Source: CAYTBN01 sp964542165 (GTDB lineage: Bacteria > Myxococcota_A > UBA796 > UBA9615 > CAYRNR01). From it: DNA of 64,000 nucleotides. The position numbers were made by a program, and so were the translations under genes. The stretch lies in NCBI GenBank assembly GCA_964542165.1, contig CAZITQ010000004.1, forward strand, positions 1-64,000, written 5' to 3'. Below are positions 8,242-19,148 of this stretch, one piece after another (positions within the stretch are counted from its first letter, which is position 1; every line of letters begins with the position of its first letter). The notes beneath the pieces were generated by a model, which saw only the letters and a program-made list of their open reading frames with translations, made no database searches and had not been told where the DNA came from.

Positions 8242-9168
8242 GTGCGCGTCGTCCACCTGACCGACCTCCACTTCCACGCTCCGCTGCGGGCGAGCCAGCT
8301 TCTGGGGAAACGTGCGCTGGGGGCCGCCAACCTGGTCCTCAGGGGCCGGGCCCGTCAGTTCGGTGGCGCCTCCCGTGGGGCTGTGGTCGACGACGTGCTC
8401 GGGCTCGCGCCGGCATTGGTGGTGGTCACCGGCGATCTGACCGCGCTGGCCACCGACGCCGAGTTCGAGGCGGCCCGACGAGCCCTCCAGCCCCTGCTGG
8501 ATGCGTACCCCGTCGCGGTGACGGCGGGCAATCACGACCGCTACACCCGGGGATCGGCCAGAGCCCGGCGCATGGAGGATCACTTCCAGCGGTGGATGTG
8601 TGGGGGGACCTGGGACCCGGCGGATCGCACGTGGCGGGACGGCGGAGGCGGAGCGGATCCGGGTGTGGTGCGGTTCTCGGTGGACGGTCTGGATCTGTGG
8701 ATGGTGGACACCGCGCGCCCGTCGGCGGTGAGCCGGGGCAGGGTGGATCGGGGTCAGCTGGACGCCCTGTCGGGCGAGCTGCGCCGGACGACGCCGGGGC
8801 GCCGCAGGCTCCTGGGACTGCACTACCCCCTCCTGGGAGCCGACGGCAAACCGTATCGCAACGCCTCCCACGGACTGGTGGGCGTGGATCGGCTGATCGA
8901 GGTGATCCGGCAGGACCCGGTGGATGCGGTGCTGCACGGGCACGTCCACCGGTGGCGGGCGGGGGCGATGGCAGCCGTGGATGGCACGCCGATCCCGGTG
9001 TTCAACGGCGGCTCCTCCGGGCTGGCACCCGGGGGCCACGCGGAGCCCGGTTACCTGGTCCTGGAATTCGACGGCGGTGGCGCCCTCGAGGTCACCCGCA
9101 GGACCTGGACCGGCGAGGACTACCGGCCCGAGCCCGTCCCCATCCCCGAGCCTTCCTGGCCCTCCTGA
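8242..9168 (+). CDS. Calcineurin-like metallophosphoesterase
   Basis: A 308-residue protein starting at GTG, with GGGGGAG nine bases before. The five metal-binding blocks of the family are present: TDLHFH at the N-terminus, VVTGDLT, AGNHDRY, a His in LLGLHYPLL and LHGHVHR. There is no signal peptide, so it acts in the cytoplasm. The family hydrolyses phosphomonoesters or diesters such as cyclic nucleotides or UDP-diacylglucosamine; this member is too divergent to name a substrate. It lies 28 bases after the cold-shock-like gene and converges on the lytic transglycosylase gene. Confidence 0.88.
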   Translation: MRVVHLTDLHFHAPLRASQLLGKRALGAANLVLRGRARQFGGASRGAVVDDVLGLAPALVVVTGDLTALATDAEFEAARRALQPLLDAYPVAVTAGNHDRYTRGSARARRMEDHFQRWMCGGTWDPADRTWRDGGGGADPGVVRFSVDGLDLWMVDTARPSAVSRGRVDRGQLDALSGELRRTTPGRRRLLGLHYPLLGADGKPYRNASHGLVGVDRLIEVIRQDPVDAVLHGHVHRWRAGAMAAVDGTPIPVFNGGSSGLAPGGHAEPGYLVLEFDGGGALEVTRRTWTGEDYRPEPVPIPEPSWPS

Positions 9169-9187
9169 GCGCCCCCACGCCGGGCGT

Positions 9188-11680
9188 TCACTGCGGATCC
9201 CGCCGGGGCACGCGCATGGGCACGTCCACGAACACCGGCCCGTCCTCGTAGAGGTGGGCGTAGGTCTGGTAGGACTGCAGCACGACCTTCACGTAGTTGC
9301 GGGTCTGCTTGTAGGGGATCTCCTCGACCCACTCGTCCGCGGGGTACCCGCTGCGGGCCTTCAACCAGCGCTCCACGGCACCGGGGCCCGCGTTGTAAGC
9401 CCCCAGGGCGCAGTAGGGATTGTCCTCGAAGCGACCGAGCTGCTTGTGCAGGTAGGTGGCGCCGATCGCCAGGTTGGTCTCGGGGTCGTTCAGGTCGGAT
9501 CGCTGGAGCCCCTTGATCCCCATCTGCTTCGCGGTCGACTTGGCCGTGGCCCACATGAGCTGGGACAGCCCGGCCGCTCCGGCGTAGCTGACGATGGCGT
9601 TGTGGAACGCGCTCTCCTCGCGGACGAGTCCCTGCATCATCAGCGCCGGGACCTTCTTGCCCGTCACCGATCCCCGCACCTCGGCGCCGTAGGCCAGTGG
9701 GTAGGCCAGCTGGAGGGCGGACCACGAAACGGCGGTCAGCTGCTCGGGGTGGTCGGTCTTGAACCGCACCCGCAGCTTGAAGTGGCTGACGTTGGGGTTG
9801 CCCGCCACCGCCGCGATCCGCGAGATGACCTGTTCGGTGTCCCAGTCCCAGGTCCCGGCGTTCTCCCGGGCCCGGCGAAGCTCGGCCACGGCGGGATCGC
9901 CGAGGCCGGCGCAGGCCAGCGCCACTGCGCTCTCTCGCTGGGGTCGCTGCCAGAACACGTCGTCCACCTCCCAGGACTCGGGTAGGGCGGGCAGGTCCTG
10001 CACACCGGCGCGGCGTTCGGCGAGCCGGCCCGCCAGGGCCTCGGCGGCCTCGGGGTCCAGCTCCTTCAGACGGTGGTAGGCCATCAGGCCGTAGTAGGAG
10101 AGGGGGTGCTCCTCGGCCAGGGCGGCGAACAGCTCCGCCGCCGTCTCCCTGTCGGGGGTGGGGACCGGGTCGTCGGGCCCCCGGTCCGCGGGGCGGCCCT
10201 CGCTGTCCGGCCAGCCGGTGATCTTGGCCTCCCAGTATCGGGCCCGCAGGTACCCGCGTCGGACCACGTCCTCGGGGGGATCCTCCAGGAGCCTGCGCAG
10301 CTCGACGAGGGCGGCGTCCGGGTCGCCCGCCCGGTACTCGGCCCAGGCCAGGCGCCACAGGGCCTTGCCGGCCATGTCCCCGTCGGGAAGCTCGTCCACC
10401 TGCGAGCGGAACCAGCCCCGGGCCTTGCCGGTGTCGCCGGCGTCCAGGGCCAGCAGCGCTGCCTGGTAGTACCCGTCATCCGCGTAGCTGTGGTCGGGGA
10501 AGTTGGCCGGCAGCTCCAGATACGCCGACTGCGCACTGGAGGTGGCGCCGTCGCGGGCGAGCCCCTGGGCCCGGACGTAGGTGGCCTTCACCGCCTTGTC
10601 CTGGTCCACGTCGGCGCACAGGGCCGCCGCGTCGCGGAGGTGGGCGTTCGCCTCGCCGTAGGCCTTGCGCTTGTACAGCGAACGGCCCCGGTAGTACGCG
10701 AACTCGCAGGCGATCAGCGCGTCGTCCGCCGGCAGGTCGTCCTCGATCTCGTCCAGGGCGTTGAGCGTCGACTTCCAGTGGCCGGCGTTGTGGTAGGCGG
10801 CGGCCCGGGCGAAGAGGTGCAGGAACGAAGGGTGGTGTTCGGCGGCGACCTGGTCCGCCAATCGGTCCATACCCGCTTGCGCGTCCGCGGCGCCGTCGTC
10901 CAGCGGCGCGGTGCTCCAGGCGGTCCGGTAGGCCTCGTAGGCCCGAACCAGGTCCCCTTCGTCGCCCCGGGCCTCGTAACACTCGCCCAGCAGGACCAGC
11001 GCCTCGGGGCGCCAGCGAGATCCCAGCTCCGAAGGATCGGCCAGCAGGGGCAGGAGGGCGGTGATCGCCCCCTCGGCGTCCCCGGACGAGAGGGTCAGGC
11101 GGGCGTGGCGCACCCGCGCCCGGTCGAACTCCCGGCTGTGGGCGGGGACACGGGCGTAGGCCGCCGCGGCCTCGTCGGCCCGCTCGAGCTCGTCCAGGGA
11201 CAGGGCCAGCATCATGGCGGCCTCGCCGGCCAGGGGCCCACCTGCGAGGGAATCGACCTGCAGGAAGGAGACCGCGCCCGCGTGATCCTCCTCCTCCCGC
11301 AGGATGGCGCCCATCAGCAGGTGGATCGACCCGTCCGGATCCTCGCCACCCCCGGCCAGGTACGCCTGCAGCGCGGTCTTCGCCCCCTCGGCATCTCGTC
11401 CGCGGTAGGCGTCCCGGGCCGCGTCGACCGCGGGGTCCACGTCCCCGGCACACAGCGCCCGTGGGTCGACCGTGGTGGTGGATGCCGGTGGAGGCTCCTC
11501 GGGCCAGGCGAGCGCCCGCTCGACGGCCGGCAAGAGGGCCGGGGCGGGGGTCGGCTCGGCCGTCGTCGCGGTCGTGTCGTCGTCCGCCAGGGCTGGCGGG
11601 CAGCCGGCCAGCGCAGCCAGGGCGACCAGCGCGAGACAGGGGAGGGGGTTCCAGCGGTGTGCGGCAACGGGGTCGTGCAT
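9188..11680 (-). CDS. TPR lipoprotein lytic transglycosylase (Slt-like)
   Basis: An 830-residue protein starting at ATG 11680, which places a good lipoprotein signal peptide at the N-terminus (LVALAALAGC). Residues about 40-600 are TPR-like helical repeats. The last 170 residues are an SLT domain with the catalytic Glu in LVREESAFH, then GAAGLSQLMWATAK and the active-site motif ALGAYNAGPGAVERW. The layout matches soluble Slt70-type enzymes, which cleave peptidoglycan to 1,6-anhydro-muropeptides, but here lipid-anchored. It has its own promoter facing away from the M50-like gene. An upstream ATG at 11842 would disrupt the signal peptide and overlap the neighbour. Confidence 0.9.
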   Translation of the reverse strand: MHDPVAAHRWNPLPCLALVALAALAGCPPALADDDTTATTAEPTPAPALLPAVERALAWPEEPPPASTTTVDPRALCAGDVDPAVDAARDAYRGRDAEGAKTALQAYLAGGGEDPDGSIHLLMGAILREEEDHAGAVSFLQVDSLAGGPLAGEAAMMLALSLDELERADEAAAAYARVPAHSREFDRARVRHARLTLSSGDAEGAITALLPLLADPSELGSRWRPEALVLLGECYEARGDEGDLVRAYEAYRTAWSTAPLDDGAADAQAGMDRLADQVAAEHHPSFLHLFARAAAYHNAGHWKSTLNALDEIEDDLPADDALIACEFAYYRGRSLYKRKAYGEANAHLRDAAALCADVDQDKAVKATYVRAQGLARDGATSSAQSAYLELPANFPDHSYADDGYYQAALLALDAGDTGKARGWFRSQVDELPDGDMAGKALWRLAWAEYRAGDPDAALVELRRLLEDPPEDVVRRGYLRARYWEAKITGWPDSEGRPADRGPDDPVPTPDRETAAELFAALAEEHPLSYYGLMAYHRLKELDPEAAEALAGRLAERRAGVQDLPALPESWEVDDVFWQRPQRESAVALACAGLGDPAVAELRRARENAGTWDWDTEQVISRIAAVAGNPNVSHFKLRVRFKTDHPEQLTAVSWSALQLAYPLAYGAEVRGSVTGKKVPALMMQGLVREESAFHNAIVSYAGAAGLSQLMWATAKSTAKQMGIKGLQRSDLNDPETNLAIGATYLHKQLGRFEDNPYCALGAYNAGPGAVERWLKARSGYPADEWVEEIPYKQTRNYVKVVLQSYQTYAHLYEDGPVFVDVPMRVPRRDPQ

Positions 11681-11734
11681 CTGCGTCAGCCTCGAGTTGG
11701 GCCCCGTAGGGGACCCGGACAGTGGACTTGGGCA

Positions 11735-11763
11735 ATAATCTACGATCGAACGTCGTATCTCAA
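11735..11763 (-). promoter_or_regulatory. Promoter of the lytic transglycosylase with dyad in spacer
   Basis: On the minus strand there is TTGAGA (-35, bases 11758-11763), a 17-base spacer and GATTAT (-10, bases 11735-11740). The spacer is an inverted repeat, TACGA then seven bases then TCGTA (11741-11757), which could be an operator for a regulator sitting between -35 and -10. Confidence 0.55.
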
Positions 11764-11813
11764 AGCGGCTCCATTCAGACGAGGTCCAGGGAGCGCGGAT
11801 TGGAGGACCCAAC

Positions 11814-12491
11814 GTGGGCGCAGCGAGGACATCCATGCACACCGTCGGCCGCTGGGTGGGCGTGATCGTACCCGTGGCGGTGATGGTCCTGTTCTGGAAC
11901 TCGTCCCTGCTCTGGCCGCTGAAGATCTTCGTCGTCCTGCTCCACGAACTCAGCCACCTGCTGGCGCTGGTCCTGACCGGTGGACACCCGAGCGGCTTCT
12001 CCCTTTCCCCCGATCAGGGAGGACTGGCCTGGGGCACGGGCGGATCCCGCTTCGTCGTGCTCAACGCCGGCTATCTGGGATCGCTGGTGTGGGGGCTGGC
12101 CCTGCTCGCGGTGGCGAACCGCCGACGCATCGTACCGATGTTCCTGGCGGCCATGGGACTCGGCCTGGGGATCGCGACGGTGATCTGGTCCCGGCCGCTG
12201 CTCAGCTTCGGCTTCTTCTACGGCATGGCGGTCAGCGTCATCCTCCTGGCCCTCGGCGCCCGGGGAAGCGCGCTCGTGGGCTCGGCCTTCCTGCGGGTCA
12301 TCGGCCTGTTCAGTTGCCTCTACGCCGTGGTGGACATCCAGCAGGACGTGCTCTCCGGCCGGGACGGAGTGAGCGACGCCTCCATGCTCGCGGAGTTGAC
12401 CCACGTCCCCTCCCTGGTGTGGGGGCTGGGCTGGTCGCTCATCGCCCTGGCGTTGCTCGTGGTCTTCCGCAAGACCGTGATCGGGTCCTGA
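11814..12491 (+). CDS. Membrane M50-like metalloprotease
   Basis: A 225-residue membrane protein with about six transmembrane helices. The second helix carries HELSH (an HExxH zinc motif) in the position typical of the M50B-like family (site-2-protease relatives). No clear NPDG-type third ligand is visible, so activity is inferred only from the HExxH. The start is GTG 11814, with GGAGG seven bases upstream; an ATG at 11835 with GAGGA is an alternative that drops seven residues. The gene is divergent from the lytic transglycosylase and 37 bases before a small lipoprotein gene. Confidence 0.7.
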   Translation: MGAARTSMHTVGRWVGVIVPVAVMVLFWNSSLLWPLKIFVVLLHELSHLLALVLTGGHPSGFSLSPDQGGLAWGTGGSRFVVLNAGYLGSLVWGLALLAVANRRRIVPMFLAAMGLGLGIATVIWSRPLLSFGFFYGMAVSVILLALGARGSALVGSAFLRVIGLFSCLYAVVDIQQDVLSGRDGVSDASMLAELTHVPSLVWGLGWSLIALALLVVFRKTVIGS

Positions 12492-12528
12492 TCCCCCGCG
12501 GGGCATCGCCCTGCTACCATGGCGGCCC

Positions 12529-12990
12529 ATGCTCCCCCGTGCACACTGGCTGCTGCTCCTGTCGCTCCCGTTCCTGGCCTCCTGCGCGACCAGCGCTCAG
12601 GTCCGCACGGGGGTCGTCCGGTTGGAGGACGGGGACCGTGTGATGCTGGACGCCCCCGGCGGAGAGGTCCGGCTCGCGGGCCCCATCGGCACGGAGCTGG
12701 GCTCACTCCCCGGGGCGCTGGTCAAGGTCTGGGGCACCGGGACCGCCGAGCGGATCCGGGCTCGTCTGTACCAGGTCCTGGATGCCGGGAACGGGTTCGC
12801 GGCGTACGTGGGCTGGATCACCTACGACCAGTTCGGCGTCCGCCTGTCCGAGTGGAGGACGGGCCGCGTCTGGCAGCTCAGCGGAGTCTCCGGCGAGGAT
12901 TTTCGAGGGCTCCACGGTCACAAGGCCTGGATCACGGGCCTGGAGGAGGGTCCGGCGACCCTCCGGCCCCTGGACTGGGGGGCGCTGTAG
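12529..12990 (+). CDS. Small lipoprotein of unknown function
   Basis: A 153-residue protein with a clear lipoprotein signal (LLLLSLPFLASC). The mature part looks all-beta (VRTGVVRLEDGDRVMLDAPGGEVRL) and has no motif I recognise. It may be an outer-membrane-facing OB-like module. No ribosome binding site is obvious; a TACCAT -10-like box ends nine bases before the ATG, so a very short leader is possible. It sits between the M50-like gene and purH. Confidence 0.7.
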   Translation: MLPRAHWLLLLSLPFLASCATSAQVRTGVVRLEDGDRVMLDAPGGEVRLAGPIGTELGSLPGALVKVWGTGTAERIRARLYQVLDAGNGFAAYVGWITYDQFGVRLSEWRTGRVWQLSGVSGEDFRGLHGHKAWITGLEEGPATLRPLDWGAL

Positions 12991-13052
12991 AGCATCACCG
13001 CCCAAGCTCGCACACGCACCCACATGCGCCCCGCGCGGCGCGCACGACGTGC

Positions 13053-13058
13053 TAGAAT
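13053..13058 (+). promoter_or_regulatory. -10 element upstream of purH
   Basis: TAGAAT followed by a GC-rich run, about 36 bases before the purH start. No -35 is clear. The same -10 plus GC-rich context (TAGAATCC or TACAATCC, then CGC) precedes leuS and ugd. Confidence 0.35.
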
Positions 13059-13093
13059 CGCCGCCCGCCCGCCCGGGCAGGTGAGGGCCGACC

Positions 13094-14632
<1,539 letters not shown>

Positions 14633-14652
14633 GGAGGAGGGGCCGGCGGACC

Positions 14653-14670
14653 CCCCGGTCGCAACCGGGG
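14653..14670 (+). terminator. Hairpin after purH
   Basis: A perfect seven-base stem CCCCGGT/ACCGGGG with a CGCA tetraloop, 20 bases after the purH stop. No T-run follows, so it may attenuate rather than end transcription into the next gene. Confidence 0.45.
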
Positions 14671-14705
14671 TGACGGGACGGCTCCTCAGGCGAGGGAGCG
14701 CGAGC

Positions 14706-17276
14706 ATGAACATCCGATGCGCCAACTGCGAACTGGAGTTCGCCTACGATCCGCCACCCTTCGCCAGCGGCGGCACGGCCCGTTGTCCGCGATGCGGCCA
14801 CGGCAACGACGTGAGCGAGACGTCGGCGACCTCACCCTCGGCCGGGCAGGCCGGGCAGGCCAAGGTCGCGTCGGGTGCGGACGCCGGGGGCGCGGACCAG
14901 GTGTTCTGCTTCAACTGCGGCAAACCCATGCAGGCCAACCCGCAGGAGCTGATCCCGGTCTGCTCCGAGTGCAAGGCCGGATCCTCCACCGCGACGGGCT
15001 CCGAGGAGGTGGACCCCCCACCTGTGGCCGAACCGGAGACGAGTGCACCGGCGGCCGAGCTGATGGTCCGCAAGTCCAACGGCCAGGTCTACGGCCCCTT
15101 CCCCGAGGAGACCATCGTCGAGTGGATCCGCGCCGGCAAGATCCATCCGGACGAGGAGGTGTCGAAGATCGGCGGCGCCTGGAAGATGTTCTCCAAGCAC
15201 GAGCAGTTCTCGACCTACTTCCCGGACGTCAAGCGCGCGCCCCGCGGCGAGAAGCAGGAGGTCCAGTTCAAGAAGGTCAGCGCGGCCCGCGAGTCGGTGC
15301 GCTCGCTGAGCAAGCTCCTGATCGCGGCGCTCTTCCTGGTGGTGGTCGGCATCGTGGTCTACTACCTGGTCGACCGGGGCACCCTGGCGATCCCCGAGTC
15401 CGTCATCGGTCAGGCGTCGGACGCGATCCAGAACGTGGGCGACGAGGATATCGATCCCGCCGAGGCCCGCGGCCGGGCCAACGAGCTCATCGCGGGTCTG
15501 CGAGCCAAGCACGAGGGCGTCGAGGGCTCGTCGTTCGAGTACTACTATCGGGCGCGGGAGGCCATGGCCCGGGGGAACGTCGACGACCTCGAGGCGGCCG
15601 TGGCGGACATGGAGAAGGCTGTCGCCCTGGACTCGGGGAACGCGGCCGCCCTGGCGGGGCTGGGTCAGGTCTACACGACCCTGGCCCAGCACGACGAGGC
15701 CTACAGCTCGTTGCTCAACGACTCGTTCTACTTCATCGACCACGCCCTGGAGATGCGGGAATACGAGCTGGAGGCGAACCTGGCCAAGGCGTGGTTCTTC
15801 TTCCACACCGACAATCACGACAAGGCGATCACCCACGTGAAGTTCGCCATCGAGATCGCCCCGGAGGATCCCGAGCCCCACATGCTGATGGGCATGTGCA
15901 ACCACCGGCTGTCCGGAGCCATGACACCGGGGACCCTGGCCCACTTCACCCGGGCGATCGAGCTGGATCCGGAATACTCGGACACCCAGTTCCAGCTGGG
16001 CGTGTGCCACGAGACCGACGGCAACCACCGGCAGGCCCTGGAGGCGTTCAAGGCCAAGGTCGAGGCCGATCCGGCCTTCGTCGGCGCCCACCTCCACATC
16101 GGCCGGCTCCACGAAGCCATCGGCGACTACGACTCGGCCGTCGCGGCCTTCGAGCGGGTCATGGGCATGGACGAGGGCAACCAGGAGGCCATCTTCCGTC
16201 TGGGACGGATCCACACCCAGGTCACCGGGGACGCCAGGCGGGCCGCCAGCCTCTACCAGCGGTTGGTGGATTCCGAGGACGTCAACCTGTCCCGGGCCGA
16301 GCGCCTGGAGCTGGCCACCGGCAGGGCCTCGGCTCTCCGCCTGTCCGGCAAGACGGACGCCGCGTGCGAGGCCGCGCTGGAGGCCCTCGCGGTGGACGAG
16401 GGTTCGGTGGTCGGGCACTTCGAGAAGGGCATGTGCGAGCACGCGCGTGGCGCCATCGACGAGGCGAGCCGGTCCTTCAACCAGGCCATCTCCCTGGGCT
16501 CGGACCGGCCCGACGAGGTGATCGCCCAGCTGGAGTTCTTCCGGGGCGTGGCCTACTTCGAGGCCGAGCAGTACCCCGACGCGCTGGAGAGCTTCGATCG
16601 GGTCATCAATCTGGACAAGTCCTTCGTGCCCGGGGCGATCTACCGCGCCGGCGTCTACGCCAAGCTGGGGCAGCCGGACCGGGTCAAGGGCGCGCTGCGG
16701 GTGATCCAGGCGGCGGATCCCCTGGGATACCGCAGGGACCGCAAGGTCAATTCGCTGTGGGCCCCCGTCCCGTCGATGGCTGGCATCTGTCGCGACATCG
16801 GCACCAGCCTGGTGGACGTGAACTACGACCCCGAGCTGTTCGGACTCGCGGGCGGTGTCTGCTACCACGCGGGGGACACGGAGCGGGCGTCCCGCTACCT
16901 GGAGCGGGCGCAGATCGAGAACCCGCGGGAGTGGTCGCCGCTGCTGTACCAGGGTCTGATGGCCTGGGACCGGGGCGACCTGGAAGGTGCGCAGCAGAGC
17001 ATCGACGAGCTGACCGCCGAGCACCGGGACATCCCGGTGTTCTACCTGGTCGAGGGGGACCTGGCCCTGGCGCAGGACGATCTGGCTGCGGCCGAGCGAG
17101 CGTACAACGAGGTGATCAAGCGGGGTGGCGACCTGGCCTGGGCCCGGACCCAGATGGGCATCGTGTACGCGCGGACCGAGCGCCCAGACAAGGCCAGCGC
17201 CGAGTTCCAGTCGGCCAGGCAGGCGGATCCCGAGCTCATCGGACCGTACCTGGCTGCGTTCGAATACGAGATCTGA
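14706..17276 (+). CDS. Zinc-ribbon/GYF/TPR single-pass membrane protein
   Basis: An 856-residue protein starting at ATG 14706. Two Cys4 zinc ribbons come first (IRCANCELEF with RCPRCGHGN, an MJ0042 type; then FCFNCGKPMQ with PVCSECKAG). Next is a GYF_2-like module (GQVYGPFPEETIVEWIRAGK, about residues 125-175). A transmembrane helix lies at about 203-225 (LLIAALFLVVVGIVVYYLV). About 600 residues of TPR repeats follow, ending at the C-terminus. This architecture is common in Myxococcota and resembles the cytoplasmic parts of AgmX/GltJ gliding proteins. The TPRs would sit in the periplasm as a scaffold. It is sandwiched between purH and purD (23 bases before purD) with no metabolic link that I can see. 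Confidence 0.85.
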   Translation: MNIRCANCELEFAYDPPPFASGGTARCPRCGHGNDVSETSATSPSAGQAGQAKVASGADAGGADQVFCFNCGKPMQANPQELIPVCSECKAGSSTATGSEEVDPPPVAEPETSAPAAELMVRKSNGQVYGPFPEETIVEWIRAGKIHPDEEVSKIGGAWKMFSKHEQFSTYFPDVKRAPRGEKQEVQFKKVSAARESVRSLSKLLIAALFLVVVGIVVYYLVDRGTLAIPESVIGQASDAIQNVGDEDIDPAEARGRANELIAGLRAKHEGVEGSSFEYYYRAREAMARGNVDDLEAAVADMEKAVALDSGNAAALAGLGQVYTTLAQHDEAYSSLLNDSFYFIDHALEMREYELEANLAKAWFFFHTDNHDKAITHVKFAIEIAPEDPEPHMLMGMCNHRLSGAMTPGTLAHFTRAIELDPEYSDTQFQLGVCHETDGNHRQALEAFKAKVEADPAFVGAHLHIGRLHEAIGDYDSAVAAFERVMGMDEGNQEAIFRLGRIHTQVTGDARRAASLYQRLVDSEDVNLSRAERLELATGRASALRLSGKTDAACEAALEALAVDEGSVVGHFEKGMCEHARGAIDEASRSFNQAISLGSDRPDEVIAQLEFFRGVAYFEAEQYPDALESFDRVINLDKSFVPGAIYRAGVYAKLGQPDRVKGALRVIQAADPLGYRRDRKVNSLWAPVPSMAGICRDIGTSLVDVNYDPELFGLAGGVCYHAGDTERASRYLERAQIENPREWSPLLYQGLMAWDRGDLEGAQQSIDELTAEHRDIPVFYLVEGDLALAQDDLAAAERAYNEVIKRGGDLAWARTQMGIVYARTERPDKASAEFQSARQADPELIGPYLAAFEYEI

Positions 17277-17298
17277 GCCCCCACAGAGGAGGATCCCG

Positions 17299-18603
17299 AT
17301 GAAGGTCCTGGTCCTGGGCAGCGGCGGCCGCGAGCACGCGCTGTCGTGGAAGATCGCCCGGTCTCCCCGGGTGGACGAGGTGGTCTGCGCGCCGGGGAAC
17401 GCGGGCATCGCGTCCTGCGCCCGCTGCGTGCCCCTGTCCCTCTCCGACGGAAACGCGGTGGTGGACCTGGCCACGGACGAAGGGGTCGGGCTGGTGGTCG
17501 TGGGGCCCGAGGCCCCCCTGGTCTCGGGCCTGGCGGACCGGCTGCGGGACGCGGGGTTCCCGGTCTTCGGACCCTCCGCCGAGGCGGCCATGCTCGAGGG
17601 CTCCAAGGCCTTCGCCAAGCTCTTCATGGCCCGCCACGGCATCCCCACCGCCCGGTTCCAGGTCTTCGACCACCTGGATCCGCTCCTGGGGTTCCTCGCC
17701 TCGATGGACGACCCGGTGGTGGTCAAGGCCGACGGGCTGGCGGCGGGCAAGGGCGTGATCCTGTGCCGGGACCGAGAGCAAGCGGCGGACGCCGCTCGCC
17801 AGATCATGCTCGACCGAGCCTTCGGGGACGCCGGCGAGCGGGTCGTGGTGGAGCAGCTCCTCGAGGGCGAGGAGGTCAGCTACCTGGCCCTCGTCTCGGG
17901 GGAAGCGATCGTGCCGCTGGTCTCGAGCCAGGACCACAAGGCGCTGCTGGACGGCGACGAGGGGCCCAACACCGGCGGTATGGGTGCGTACTGCCCCGCG
18001 CCGCGGGTGGATGCTGCGCTGGAGCGGACGATCCTCGAGACCGTGATCCGCCCCACGGTGCGGGGCATGGCCGAGGAGGGGAGGCCGTTCTCGGGTCTGC
18101 TGTACGCCGGCCTGATGGTCACCGACGAGGGCCCCCAGGTGCTCGAGTTCAACGTGCGCTTCGGCGACCCCGAGACCCAACCGTTGATGGCTCTGATGGG
18201 CGAGGACCTGGTTCCCCTGCTGCTGGCTACGGCCGACGGCTCGCTGGGTTCGAGGTCCATGGCATGGAAGCCGGGGAGCGCCTGTTGCGTCGTCATGGCG
18301 TCCGGGGGGTACCCCGGATCCTACGAGAAGGGTCATCCGATCCAGGGACTCGAGGCGCTGGCCGGCCGGGAGGACGTCGTGGTCTTCCACGCCGGCACGG
18401 GTTTCGCCGAGGACGGCGAGACCGTGGTCACCTCGGGGGGACGGGTGCTCGGGGTCACCGGGCTGGGCCCGGACTTCGCCGCCGCCCAGCGTGCCGCGTA
18501 TGGCGCCGTGGACGCCATCCGCTGGCCCGGCGTGATCCACCGCACGGACATCGGCTACCGGGCGCTCGCCCGGCTGAAGGAAAGAGGAGCGTCGGATGAG
18601 TGA
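17299..18603 (+). CDS. purD: Phosphoribosylamine-glycine ligase
   Basis: A 434-residue ATP-grasp enzyme for step 2 of purine synthesis. Motifs include VLVLGSGGREHALSWK at the N-terminus, VVGPEAPLV, VVKADGLAAGKGVI (ATP-grasp) and EFNVRFGDPETQ (metal ligands). ATG 17299 has AGAGGAGG just upstream and gives the exact family N-terminus. The purE ATG overlaps its end by eight bases, so the two are coupled. Confidence 0.98.
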   Translation: MKVLVLGSGGREHALSWKIARSPRVDEVVCAPGNAGIASCARCVPLSLSDGNAVVDLATDEGVGLVVVGPEAPLVSGLADRLRDAGFPVFGPSAEAAMLEGSKAFAKLFMARHGIPTARFQVFDHLDPLLGFLASMDDPVVVKADGLAAGKGVILCRDREQAADAARQIMLDRAFGDAGERVVVEQLLEGEEVSYLALVSGEAIVPLVSSQDHKALLDGDEGPNTGGMGAYCPAPRVDAALERTILETVIRPTVRGMAEEGRPFSGLLYAGLMVTDEGPQVLEFNVRFGDPETQPLMALMGEDLVPLLLATADGSLGSRSMAWKPGSACCVVMASGGYPGSYEKGHPIQGLEALAGREDVVVFHAGTGFAEDGETVVTSGGRVLGVTGLGPDFAAAQRAAYGAVDAIRWPGVIHRTDIGYRALARLKERGASDE

Positions 18604-19111
18604 GAATCCCCGTGTCCTGGTCCTCCTGGGCTCGCGCTCGGACCTGGGCGTGATGGAGGAGACCGCAGCGGCCCTGCGCAAGCTGCAGATCCCCTACACG
18701 ATGACCGTGCGATCGGCGCACAGGACCCCGGAGCAGACCCAAGCCAGCGTGCTGGATGCCGAGGCCCGCGGTGCCAGGGTGGTGATCTGCGCGGCTGGAC
18801 TCGCGGCGCACCTGGCCGGCGTCGTGGCCTCCCACACCCTGCTGCCGGTCATCGGCGTCCCGATGCCGGGGGGGCCGGGGGGAGGCATGGACGCCCTGTT
18901 GTCCACGGTCCAGATGCCGGGCGGAATCCCGGTCGCGACGGTGGCGTTGGGCAAGGCGGGCGCGCGAAACGCCGCCTTCCTGGCCGCCCGGATCATCGCC
19001 CTGGAGGACGCGGACCTGGCCCGGCGCCTGGCCGAGCACAAGGACGCGATGAGTCGCCAGGTGCTGGACGACGCGGCCGCAGTGGAGCGGGACCACGCCG
19101 ACCGCGGCTGA
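18596..19111 (+). CDS. purE: N5-carboxyaminoimidazole ribonucleotide mutase
   Basis: A 171-residue class I PurE. Family features are VLLGSRSDLGVME, RSAHRTPEQTQ, the CAAGLAAHLAGV loop and STVQMPGGIPVATVALGKAG. It rearranges N5-CAIR to CAIR and normally needs PurK, which is not in this window. It overlaps purD by eight bases. The next gene (Sua5/YrdC-type) begins close to or inside its 3' end. Confidence 0.96.
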   Translation: MSENPRVLVLLGSRSDLGVMEETAAALRKLQIPYTMTVRSAHRTPEQTQASVLDAEARGARVVICAAGLAAHLAGVVASHTLLPVIGVPMPGGPGGGMDALLSTVQMPGGIPVATVALGKAGARNAAFLAARIIALEDADLARRLAEHKDAMSRQVLDDAAAVERDHADRG

Positions 19112-19148
19112 AGTCTCCCTGGCCGCGGACATCCTGCGGGGGGGTGGG

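Noticed and set aside
14832..17807. 991-codon minus-strand frame opposite the TPR and purD genes
   Set aside because: It is antisense to two certain genes, and its composition (Arg/Leu/Asp/Gly/His) has no motif.
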